Below, in pieces: positions 1 through 5,828 of a DNA stretch of 28,279 bases; position 1 is the stretch's first letter; every line of letters starts with the position of its first letter. The DNA lies in the IMG/VR virus record IMGVR_UViG_3300046516_000900, positions 1-28,279 of that record; one strand, given 5' to 3'. The notes beneath the pieces are model-generated. The model had not been told where the DNA came from and did no database searches. It was given only the letters and a program-made list of their open reading frames with translations. The position numbers and the translations under genes were made by a program. Origin of the DNA: a virus.

Positions 1-81
1 TTCCCAACCTAGCAAAACAATTCCAGCATCTTCTACCTCCTCAAAGAAGTAGTCAAATTTGGCGCGTCGATTTTCAATCAT
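1..81 (-). CDS. smpB: SsrA-binding protein SmpB (N-terminal part, runs off the window)
   Basis: Only the first 27 codons are inside the window; the rest lies beyond base 1. The visible residues include NRRAKFDYFFEE followed by AGIVLLGWE. This matches the start of the SmpB core, where E. coli SmpB has NKRARHEYFIEE and AGLALQGWE at the same spacing. SmpB is known to bind the tRNA-like part of tmRNA and carry it to stalled ribosomes. The ATG (81-79) sits one base after the stop of the upstream gene, with AAGGAT as ribosome binding site. The protein starts almost directly at the core, without the 15-20 residue leader of many bacterial SmpB proteins. That shorter N-terminus is typical of a compact phage version, but it is an observation only. 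Identity is strong for so short a piece; whether the C-terminal tail needed for decoding-centre function is present cannot be seen. Confidence 0.88.
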   Translation of the reverse strand, partial: MIENRRAKFDYFFEEVEDAGIVLLGWE

Positions 82-82
82 T

Positions 83-955
83 TTAATCCTTAATTTTCTT
101 ACGGCTCCAACGATGAATAATTGCGCTATGACTAAAACACTTGGCGATGTCTTTGATGCTCATCGTGTATTCCAGCATCCGCTCAGTGCGTGTCGCATCT
201 AAATCGTTTTTCTTGATGACGTGCGTAATTTGAGGTTTTGCCACCAACCGATACGGTTGTGATGAATCACGATAGATCATCACATATCGCTCTTTCACGT
301 TCTTAACATCTTCCCAGCGATAGCGAGCATACCAGCGATCATTGCTGGTATTTTTGACGCGTTTTCTTTCCGTGACTTCAATGAAGATTTTGCCAAGATA
401 TGTCGCTTCAGTGCCTTCAGCCGTCATCACCCAATCTCCAGGCGATGCATCACGAAGCGAAAATTTAGCTGCTGCGGTTTGCAATTCAGAAGCTTTCTTC
501 GTTGCTCGATATTCATCGCTGTCCACGAGCATCAACGCATTTTTAGCTCCATCTCTAGCAAAAATACATTCACCTTGAATGATGCCGTGATCGATTTGAC
601 CATTCAACATTATTTCAAACATGTTTGCGCCGTAGATGTCGAATTCAAACCCGCGTGGATCTTCAATTCGAAAAACAGTAGCACCAGAGCCAAACCAGTC
701 ACGACTACGCTTCTTCGCCTTCACGATTTTGAAACCACTAGTCGGAATGTTAGTGATCGAAATCTCCGACCACTTATCCTTGGCTCCGCTGCCATAATGG
801 CGTCGGCCTTCAGCCCAAGCGACCGCAGTTTGACGGCGCTTTTTAGCTGGAGCATCGCTTCCAGATGGGAAAGCAAACCCGAGAGGAGCGTTACCTCCTT
901 CTGATTTACTCATGTCTGATTTTAGAATGACATCAAGTTTGTCTGGGAAATGCAT
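83..955 (-). CDS. Hypothetical phage protein, 290 aa
   Basis: I do not recognise this protein. The first 60 residues are rich in Lys, Gly and Ser (SGSDAPAKKRRQ, EGRRHYGSGAKD) and look disordered. The middle (about 85-245) is rich in aromatic and beta-branched residues and suggests a beta-rich fold. The C-terminal 35 residues (TMSIKDIAKCFSHSAIIHRW) could form a helix-turn-helix, so nucleic acid binding is possible but unproven. The start at 955 is preferred over the internal Met15 because GAGGTA lies five bases upstream and the ATG overlaps the stop of the nucleotidyltransferase gene (TAATG). The smpB start follows directly after its stop, so the three genes are probably co-transcribed and translationally coupled. 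Confidence 0.75.
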   Translation of the reverse strand: MHFPDKLDVILKSDMSKSEGGNAPLGFAFPSGSDAPAKKRRQTAVAWAEGRRHYGSGAKDKWSEISITNIPTSGFKIVKAKKRSRDWFGSGATVFRIEDPRGFEFDIYGANMFEIMLNGQIDHGIIQGECIFARDGAKNALMLVDSDEYRATKKASELQTAAAKFSLRDASPGDWVMTAEGTEATYLGKIFIEVTERKRVKNTSNDRWYARYRWEDVKNVKERYVMIYRDSSQPYRLVAKPQITHVIKKNDLDATRTERMLEYTMSIKDIAKCFSHSAIIHRWSRKKIKD

Positions 956-1962
956 TACGCTACCTCGTAAATTTCATAGAAGTCACGAAGCCAGCCAACT
1001 AAGAATTCTTCAAATTCGGTAGTCATTTCGTGAGACAGGGCCGGAAGTGAAGTCGTCTTTTCAAGCTCCTTGAGACGATCAAGCTTGGCCGACAGCTCAT
1101 CCGTCACTTCCTTGAGATCCACTTCACCACGCTTGATACTCAGCAACCGATCCACATATGATTGTTCGAACGGGAAGCGCAGCTCATGTTTTTCAAGTAG
1201 CATCAAACCTTCGTCAACGATGCGAAGCGCGTGCATTGTCGCCTTCCAGTCAACGTTGCTTTCCGAAGCAGCATCGGCGCGTGAACCATACTTCTTCAAC
1301 AGTGCGTTCACCACGACCTTGGAGTGTGAGACCGTGTTTGTGTACGGAATCGTCTTCTCGAGCAGCTTCAAGCACGGCTTGAAAACTCCGCCACCGATGT
1401 CATACTCATCAACTTTGATGTACTTTGGAAATTGCGCTTGGAGCTTGATTGCTTCTTGCGTAAATTCACTTTCCACTTCAAAAATTTGATCGGTGTCGCT
1501 GAATGCGTTCAGCAACTCACTTACTGCGCGAGTTGCATTCAGCCGTTCGCCCTTGAATGAATACAAGCTAGCTTGGTTGACGACATAACCCATCATCGCT
1601 TTGATGTCCGACGTCAAGAAGCGTTGACGTAGCACCTGGCAAAACTCAATGAATCGTGCATCATAAACCTGCTGTTCAGCGTGAGTGCCGCTTACCGCAA
1701 ACGCGAGCTCTAGTGCGTAGGTTTGTCCGCGCATGAAATCCCGGGCAAACACTTGCAATGGGATAAATTCCTCATCCACATCTTCTGCGCTGTTGCGTAC
1801 GTTTGTAGCTGTGTTTGTCTTCTTGAAGGTGTTCTTAACCGGCTTACCTAAGAGCAGCTCATCAACATCAAGCAGTGTAACGTGCTTGATGTCACGGTCA
1901 GATGCCGGTGTGGATGTTCCGTACAGCTTTGAGCCAAACAGGCATGTAAATAGCTTTTTCAT
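955..1962 (-). CDS. RlaP-like predicted nucleotidyltransferase (DNA polymerase beta superfamily)
   Basis: The N-terminus carries the nucleotidyltransferase signature: FGSKLYGT (Gly10-Ser11) followed by ASDRDIK with Asp22 and Asp24, the two metal-binding aspartates of the polymerase-beta fold. The remaining 300 residues are helical. The length and layout match the RlaP group, a family linked to RNA repair; from memory, T4 NrdC.11 belongs to the same group, but I could not check this. Substrate is unknown; transfer of a nucleotide to RNA or protein is an inference from the fold. I chose the ATG at 1962 over a GTG two codons upstream. Neither has a strong ribosome binding site. It lies 12-18 bases downstream of the 115-aa gene and overlaps the next gene by one base, in a transcription unit that ends in smpB. 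Confidence 0.8.
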   Translation of the reverse strand: MKKLFTCLFGSKLYGTSTPASDRDIKHVTLLDVDELLLGKPVKNTFKKTNTATNVRNSAEDVDEEFIPLQVFARDFMRGQTYALELAFAVSGTHAEQQVYDARFIEFCQVLRQRFLTSDIKAMMGYVVNQASLYSFKGERLNATRAVSELLNAFSDTDQIFEVESEFTQEAIKLQAQFPKYIKVDEYDIGGGVFKPCLKLLEKTIPYTNTVSHSKVVVNALLKKYGSRADAASESNVDWKATMHALRIVDEGLMLLEKHELRFPFEQSYVDRLLSIKRGEVDLKEVTDELSAKLDRLKELEKTTSLPALSHEMTTEFEEFLVGWLRDFYEIYEVA

Positions 1963-1980
1963 TTTCACATCTTATTATTT

Positions 1981-2328
1981 TTAGAAGCGAAGCTCGTACT
2001 TTGATTGTGCTGTACGAACACCGTCCCAGACGAGTGCATTTACATCATCATACATCGTCCTGGTTTTCTTCTTAGTTAGATTTGAAACATCAAACGCAAG
2101 AGCTGCTAGGTTTGAGAAAAACCAGTTCTCACGAGCATTACCGTCATCTTTTTGCTGGCGCACGATTCGATTGAACCGAGCAAAAGCCGGAGCAATGATC
2201 TTCTCATACTGAGCTTTCTTTTCAAGAGACTGCACTGCGGCTACGAAAAGATCGAATGCGAGACGCACAAAGAGTTCTTCACTGTTTTGGATATTTGCGA
2301 AGTCGGTAGTTTGCATTTTGAAGTCCAT
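1981..2328 (-). CDS. Hypothetical protein, 115 aa
   Basis: Not recognised. It is a mostly helical, soluble protein with no signal peptide or metal motif. The middle holds a basic stretch (RFNRIVRQQKDDG, then LTKKKTRTM) that could contact nucleic acid. The ATG at 2328 has no good ribosome binding site; a second in-frame ATG at 2316 would shorten it by four residues. It is the first gene behind the promoter at 2352-2380 and is followed closely by the nucleotidyltransferase gene, so it probably leads that unit. Coding is supported by position and the lack of any competing frame; function is open. Confidence 0.7.
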   Translation of the reverse strand: MDFKMQTTDFANIQNSEELFVRLAFDLFVAAVQSLEKKAQYEKIIAPAFARFNRIVRQQKDDGNARENWFFSNLAALAFDVSNLTKKKTRTMYDDVNALVWDGVRTAQSKYELRF

Positions 2329-2351
2329 TCGGTTGGTGTTGCGATATGAAG

Positions 2352-2380
2352 ATTATATCTCACCGTGAATGGTTGGTAAA
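2352..2380 (-). promoter_or_regulatory. Promoter TTTACC-N17-TATAAT for the 2328-to-left-edge unit
   Basis: On the minus strand TTTACC (2380-2375) and TATAAT (2357-2352) are separated by exactly 17 bases. The expected start of transcription is near 2345, giving a leader of about 17 bases before the ATG at 2328. It is one of eight matching promoters in the window. Confidence 0.7.
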
Positions 2381-2398
2381 TTTATGACTTTCTAAGCC

Positions 2399-2406
2399 TA
2401 TAAATA
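2399..2406 (+). promoter_or_regulatory. T4-type late promoter TATAAATA
   Basis: A perfect TATAAATA box lies 36 bases before the plus-strand ATG at 2443. In T4 this box is read by RNA polymerase carrying gp55 with help from the sliding clamp. It faces away from the minus-strand promoter at 2352-2380. Confidence 0.65.
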
Positions 2407-2442
2407 CTCTCACCAAATATTGCAAACCAATAGGCACTACTG

Positions 2443-2865
2443 ATGGCTAAAGTACCACCACTTGTATTAGAATCACTCGAAGACGAATCGAACTGTGTGT
2501 TCTTGACTTTGATCGAGTATAAGAAGCAACGTTATCTCACCGTAATTGAGAACGTTGTTGAGGATGAAATTCAAGCTTATATGCTAGATCAGCTTGCGGC
2601 AGAGGGAATTGACCAGAACTGGTTCATGTCAGTGGCTGTGCGTTGGTTCTATTCTTCTTCGCACAAGTATCCACTGTCATTCGAATTTGCGAAAATTGGG
2701 AAGGGTGATATCGTGAAACGCGTGTTGAAGACCTTCAACATCAATTCTACTTCACGAATCATTGGGAAGCTGTTCACGTATAAAGTGAACTCTAAACCTA
2801 AGGTGAAACGTAGAAAGCTGGTAGCTATTCCGGAATACTTTGAAGTTAAGCTTCGAAAAGATTAA
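2443..2865 (+). CDS. Hypothetical late-expressed protein, 140 aa
   Basis: Not recognised. This is one of only two convincing plus-strand genes. The protein is mixed alpha/beta, with a hydrophobic strand near the N-terminus (FLTLIEYKKQRYLTVIENVV) and a strongly basic C-terminal third (VNSKPKVKRRKL), which suggests nucleic acid or virion binding. A perfect late promoter box lies 36 bases upstream, and the late box of the other plus-strand gene is at nearly the same distance, so late expression is likely. The ribosome binding site is weak (TAGG, 10 bases upstream). Its stop codon overlaps that of the convergent membrane protein gene. Confidence 0.75.
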   Translation: MAKVPPLVLESLEDESNCVFLTLIEYKKQRYLTVIENVVEDEIQAYMLDQLAAEGIDQNWFMSVAVRWFYSSSHKYPLSFEFAKIGKGDIVKRVLKTFNINSTSRIIGKLFTYKVNSKPKVKRRKLVAIPEYFEVKLRKD

Positions 2866-3182
2866 TGTGGATGATTTGCCAAGTCATATGCCCATGAATT
2901 TGTAACATCCCACGAGTCGGGCATAATGCGAAATATCACTGCCATCATATACGGAAGATACCAGATGTAATGCAGTAGGACGATCACCAAGATCCACTTC
3001 AGCATGAACATCACGGCGTCAGCTCGACGGTTTGCAACTTCAAGATCTCCAGGCATGATGAAGATGAAAAAGAGGTTAAGCCTATGCACAAAAGCTGCTT
3101 GCACATACAAAACTAAGGCCGCGATAAGATAGAGCCGAATAGGTCCGAGCCCCATGAAAGCTGTTGAAAATAGTTGGAGCAT
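2862..3182 (-). CDS. Small membrane protein, 106 aa
   Basis: The sequence predicts two or more transmembrane helices: a hydrophobic stretch at about residues 5-45 (LYLIAALVLYVQAAF and LNLFFIFIM) and another at about 60-88 (LKWILVIVLLHYIWYLPYMMAVIF). They are joined by a charged segment (PGDLEVANRRAD). The family is unknown; inner-membrane residence is inferred. A role in lysis or superinfection control would be a guess, although the early-type promoter argues against a simple holin. The start has GGAGAT six bases upstream. A promoter lies at 3213-3241, and the gene is followed by the convergent late gene with no room for a separate terminator. Confidence 0.75.
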   Translation of the reverse strand: MLQLFSTAFMGLGPIRLYLIAALVLYVQAAFVHRLNLFFIFIMPGDLEVANRRADAVMFMLKWILVIVLLHYIWYLPYMMAVIFRIMPDSWDVTNSWAYDLANHPH

Positions 3183-3212
3183 GACATCTCCATTAGCTAG
3201 TTAGATGATTTC

Positions 3213-3241
3213 ATTATAATCAACTAATGGAGGAAAGTAAA
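3213..3241 (-). promoter_or_regulatory. Promoter TTTACT-N17-TATAAT for the membrane protein gene
   Basis: TTTACT (3241-3236) and TATAAT (3218-3213) on the minus strand, 17 bases apart. The predicted start is near 3206, leaving a 24-base leader that contains the GGAGAT ribosome binding site of the gene starting at 3182. Confidence 0.72.
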
Positions 3242-3244
3242 TGC

Positions 3245-3268
3245 AAAAGCGTGGAAAACCACGCTTTT
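3245..3268 (-). terminator. Terminator hairpin after the DnaE-like C-half gene
   Basis: A perfect 10-bp stem (AAAAGCGTGG with CCACGCTTTT) encloses a 4-base AAAA/TTTT loop, and A/T runs flank both sides. It lies between the stop codon at 3276 and the -35 box of the next promoter, insulating the two units. Confidence 0.8.
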
Positions 3269-3275
3269 GTTGTGT

Positions 3276-3857
3276 TCAGGAGAAGTTAATTCCTGCTTTT
3301 ATGAGATGCAGCTGTAGTACTGCTGCGAGTGCATAAGCGACCGCGTGAGCTTTCTTAAACGCATAGCCATTGCTATCTTGCCGATAGAGTTCTACTCGAT
3401 ACCGAGTAGGATCCTGTACATAGTTCTTTAGCATGAATCGTTTCTGTGGACGAATCAGAGCCATGCAATCGGCTAGCTCAAGAATGCTTCTTGGCTTTAC
3501 TTGATCAACAAGCTCATAATGCTTGGAGAGCTGGAAAAGTTGTGCAACAACCGAGGGGATCTTCAAAAGATCCCAGTCTGGTTCCGTCTTTACTAGCACT
3601 CGGATGTCATCCTTTGACTCAAAATAGTCATAGATGTACAAGTGCAGAAAGTCAACCTTAAAGCAATCTAACTGCTCCGCCACGTCGTAGGGAACAGCAG
3701 CTAAACCGGTGACCGGGTCAACAGCGATGTCCTGAAAGTAAACGCCGCACGGATGCGGAAGCAATTTACCGTCTTTCAACATGGACGCTCGGACCACGTG
3801 CTTAGGAAAGACTTTTAGCGGATCAAAACTATTTGGGGTGTCGATGTCGATGTCCAT
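3276..3857 (-). CDS. DNA polymerase III alpha (DnaE)-like palm, C-terminal half
   Basis: The protein begins MDIDIDT, which matches the PDFDVDF motif of E. coli DnaE with the catalytic Asp401/Asp403 (here Asp4/Asp6). Further matches in order: PHPCGVYF (35-41) to the KHAGGVVI region; CFKVDFLHL (65-73) to VKFDFLGL, giving Asp69 for catalytic Asp555; AQLFQL...ELADCMALIRP (105-137) to VFQLES...IALVALFRP; and YAFKKAHAVAYAL (165-177) to YGFNKSHSAAYAL. About 70-80 residues present in bacterial DnaE after the DxD motif are missing. The fingers end, OB and tau-binding parts are absent. The ATG follows an in-frame TAA by two codons and has no ribosome binding site. The gene for the preceding DnaE segment is at 9712-10242. 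Retained catalytic residues suggest activity, but a regulatory or degenerate role is possible. Confidence 0.82.
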   Translation of the reverse strand: MDIDIDTPNSFDPLKVFPKHVVRASMLKDGKLLPHPCGVYFQDIAVDPVTGLAAVPYDVAEQLDCFKVDFLHLYIYDYFESKDDIRVLVKTEPDWDLLKIPSVVAQLFQLSKHYELVDQVKPRSILELADCMALIRPQKRFMLKNYVQDPTRYRVELYRQDSNGYAFKKAHAVAYALAAVLQLHLIKAGINFS

Positions 3858-3862
3858 GAAAA

Positions 3863-3891
3863 ATTATATCATAGAGATTGACAAAAGTAAA
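3863..3891 (-). promoter_or_regulatory. Promoter TTTACT-N17-TATAAT giving a leaderless mRNA
   Basis: TTTACT (3891-3886) and TATAAT (3868-3863), 17 bases apart. Only five bases (TTTTC) separate the -10 box from the ATG at 3857, so transcription should start at or next to the A of the start codon. No ribosome binding site is present. Confidence 0.72.
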
Positions 3892-4010
3892 TTAGGCAGG
3901 GCACCCACAGCTCAAAGGCTGCAGGGACCCAGTTACTCACTTCTACACATGGTAGATGAGCTAAAATTTACCAACAGAGTGGTCGGATGTCACCACGAAT
4001 AGGCCGGCGA
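3892..4010. other. Non-coding, hairpin-rich gap upstream of the DnaE-like C-half
   Basis: No convincing gene is present. On the minus strand there are three possible hairpins: GTGGT/ACCAC (about 3985-4002), TGGTA/TACCA (about 3950-3974) and a longer bulged one at 3899-3930 made of GGG/CCC, CCC/GGG and CAGC/GCTG. None has a T-run that would mark a standard terminator. The segment could be a 3' UTR of the 61-aa gene or a small RNA. Confidence 0.4.
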
Positions 4011-4196
4011 TCAGCGCTGCATTGCATAATTACTTTCATAGAGTTCACTCGTATTAGAGGTAGTATGGCTAGAAGATCCAGCCATTGATGTAAGTTGTGT
4101 CTTAAGCTCATAATTTTCACGAACAAGATCGTTAATGACTGATTGTGCTTTAGACAATTGCTTTTCAAGAGTTTTTACTACGTGGCCTGTTGACAT
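4011..4196 (-). CDS. Small coiled-coil protein, 61 aa
   Basis: A short protein whose residues 5-40 form a probable coiled coil (heptad-like Leu/Val spacing in VVKTLEKQLSKAQSVINDLV and ENYELKTQL), followed by a Ser/Thr-rich tail. Function unknown. Coding is supported by an excellent ribosome binding site (AGGAGGG, six bases before the ATG) and a T4-like late box CATAAATA 28 bases upstream. It is therefore probably a late gene that can be expressed apart from the clamp loader unit before it. Small late coiled-coil proteins can be virion or scaffold components, but nothing here proves it. Confidence 0.65.
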   Translation of the reverse strand: MSTGHVVKTLEKQLSKAQSVINDLVRENYELKTQLTSMAGSSSHTTSNTSELYESNYAMQR

Positions 4197-4224
4197 TGCA
4201 GAACCCTCCTTACTATCATTGACC

Positions 4225-4232
4225 TATTTATG
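4225..4232 (-). promoter_or_regulatory. T4-type late promoter CATAAATA
   Basis: CATAAATA on the minus strand, 28 bases before the ATG at 4196. The same variant occurs at 13677-13684 and 17936-17943, each 28-37 bases before a start codon, which supports use by a gp55-like sigma factor. Confidence 0.55.
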
Positions 4233-4243
4233 GCGAGCTTTTT

Positions 4244-4912
4244 CTAGATGCCCAAAGCCTCCGCAATTTGCTTGATGTCACGAACTTCTTGCGGATGTTT
4301 TTCTAGCTTGTATGACCAATAATCTACACCAATTTGCTTCATCATCATTTGCCGATCAGTAGAAGAATGACCATTCAACCACTCCTTGAACTTCCTCGAA
4401 CAGAAGAGAAGCCACGGTGAAAGCTTGCGCTGTTGAATCAACTCGAGCATTTCACCAAAGGCGAGCTTTGGAAAAACATCCGAAGTCGGCACTTCAAAAA
4501 TTTCAGACAACGTCAACATCGTTTCAACCGAGACGTTCGTTTGCTCCATTGGAGTTGAACGTTTGTCACACCACTCCAAGTAGCGACGATACGCATCTGG
4601 GTGTTGCCAAAGGTTCGGTTGAAGCTTTTCCGAGACCATCAGCTTAACGTATGCTTTCGAATCCGCAATTTGCAGATCACGACAATACTGCGCGAACTTC
4701 ATGAATGCCGTGTAATAGCTCGACGTCATGAAGGTCTCAATCGGCGGTGCTTTTCGTCGTTGGGACTCCAACCAATGACCATATAATCCATATGCGGCTC
4801 GGCCAACAGGAGTTTGAATCTCCTTGGACCGAACCATTTCTTTACATTCATGTCGTAGATACACCTTTTCGGTGGCTATCTTCTTACGACAGTATTTGCA
4901 CTCGAAGCTCAC
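4244..4912 (-). CDS. Hypothetical protein with N-terminal zinc finger, 222 aa
   Basis: The N-terminus holds a probable zinc-binding knuckle: Cys5, Cys8, His21 and Cys23 (C-x2-C-x12-H-x-C). The remaining 195 residues are helical, with many Trp and Tyr, and match no family I can name. Start is GTG, overlapping the upstream stop by four bases (GTGA), so it is probably translationally coupled to the 149-aa gene. It is the fourth gene of the clamp loader unit. In T4 the genes after 44 and 62 are regA (translational repressor) and 43 (polymerase). This protein sits near the regA position, but I see no RegA similarity. A nucleic acid-binding role is inferred from the zinc finger and the company it keeps. 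Confidence 0.75.
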   Translation of the reverse strand: MSFECKYCRKKIATEKVYLRHECKEMVRSKEIQTPVGRAAYGLYGHWLESQRRKAPPIETFMTSSYYTAFMKFAQYCRDLQIADSKAYVKLMVSEKLQPNLWQHPDAYRRYLEWCDKRSTPMEQTNVSVETMLTLSEIFEVPTSDVFPKLAFGEMLELIQQRKLSPWLLFCSRKFKEWLNGHSSTDRQMMMKQIGVDYWSYKLEKHPQEVRDIKQIAEALGI

Positions 4913-5358
4913 TTGATTTCCGATCGTTTGACTAAATTCATTTTAATCCATGCCTCGATGGATGTGAATTTATGCAAAGACCACAAGTTGATGGATACCT
5001 TTGGTGGGTGAATGCCGTGGTCAGAAAGCATTCTCATTGCGACTTTTTCACTCAAACCGAGCTTGCGCATGCCACTTATCGTCTCTTTGTACCCATCTAG
5101 TGGTGTACAATTGATGGCTGCGGTGAGGACAAGATCTGCCGTCGCTTTATGAGAATCATAGATGAAATCTGGCAGACGCTTCTCCAATTCCTTATCGGTC
5201 TTGTAGAAAATTGAGACAGCGCACACTTCGCTCGGTGCGCTAAAGTGAAACACTCGACCGTCATGAACGTAGACGGCCCGAGGAGCATGAGGTTTCCCGT
5301 ACGGTTTGTTCACCGACGCTGTCCACATTTTAGTGAAGTCTTCATCAGTGTATTTCAT
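4909..5358 (-). CDS. Hypothetical protein, 149 aa, in clamp loader operon
   Basis: Not recognised. Mixed alpha/beta, soluble, with a beta-rich N-terminal half (APRAVYVHDGRVFHF, SEVCAVSIFYK) and a helical C-terminal half (GMRKLGLSEKVAMRMLSDHG) that resembles a helix-turn-helix or helical hairpin. The ATG at 5358 overlaps the stop of the gp62-like gene by four bases (ATGA), and its own stop overlaps the next start, so it is certainly part of the clamp loader operon. It occupies the place of regA in T4, but the sequence does not resemble RegA. A replication-linked job is inferred from location only. Confidence 0.75.
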   Translation of the reverse strand: MKYTDEDFTKMWTASVNKPYGKPHAPRAVYVHDGRVFHFSAPSEVCAVSIFYKTDKELEKRLPDFIYDSHKATADLVLTAAINCTPLDGYKETISGMRKLGLSEKVAMRMLSDHGIHPPKVSINLWSLHKFTSIEAWIKMNLVKRSEIK

Positions 5359-5828
5359 TTTACTCCCAGCTCTTTCTTTAGCGGTTTGATTTCATCTGCT
5401 TGCCACCCGAGATCTTCAGCCATCTCCACAATTTCCTCAGGAGAATACAGTCGCATTGCGTCAATTGCGTGGCGTTCGCTCTCACGAAGATAAGTCTTCA
5501 CTACTTCCAAAGCCAACTTCGATCCGGTCTTTTTGTTCGTTTTGTGGTTGATCCACTTGTAACGCTTTTGTCCGCCCTGAGATGATACAGTGAGAAGCTT
5601 CAACATCAGCTCCTTATGATCATTACCAACCGAGAACAGCAAAGTGTTGACGATTCGATTGAGAAAGATCAATTGCTTTTCGTTCGTGGTGCCGGTCATC
5701 CAGCGAAGAAGCATATACGGAGAAACCTCCTTGATCTGCTCTTCACTGAGACTATCCCAGATCGAATAATCTTTCTCATCGATCCGAGCCAACACGCTAA
5801 ACATGTCTAAGGCTCGTTCTTTTGCCAT
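5355..5828 (-). CDS. 62: Clamp loader small subunit, gp62-like
   Basis: This should be the single-copy partner of the gp44-like ATPase in the complex that loads the sliding clamp onto DNA. Supporting features are the position directly after the gp44 gene, the size (157 aa; T4 gp62 is 187), the absence of a P-loop, and patterns I associate with divergent phage gp62 proteins: SPYMLLRWMTGT near the N-terminus, QKRYKWIN in the middle, and a C-terminal helical pair (VVKTYLRESERHAIDAMRLY, then SPEEIVEMAEDLG). I start at the ATG of MAKERALDMF, which overlaps the gp44 stop (TAATG), rather than at an in-frame ATG 33 bases upstream inside gp44. Assignment depends partly on gene order. Confidence 0.78.
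   Translation of the reverse strand: MAKERALDMFSVLARIDEKDYSIWDSLSEEQIKEVSPYMLLRWMTGTTNEKQLIFLNRIVNTLLFSVGNDHKELMLKLLTVSSQGGQKRYKWINHKTNKKTGSKLALEVVKTYLRESERHAIDAMRLYSPEEIVEMAEDLGWQADEIKPLKKELGVK

Noticed and set aside
3968-4168. Overlapping 66-aa frame beside the 61-aa coiled-coil gene
   Set aside because: No ribosome binding site and a sequence of low protein-like character; the 61-aa frame has AGGAGGG and a late box.
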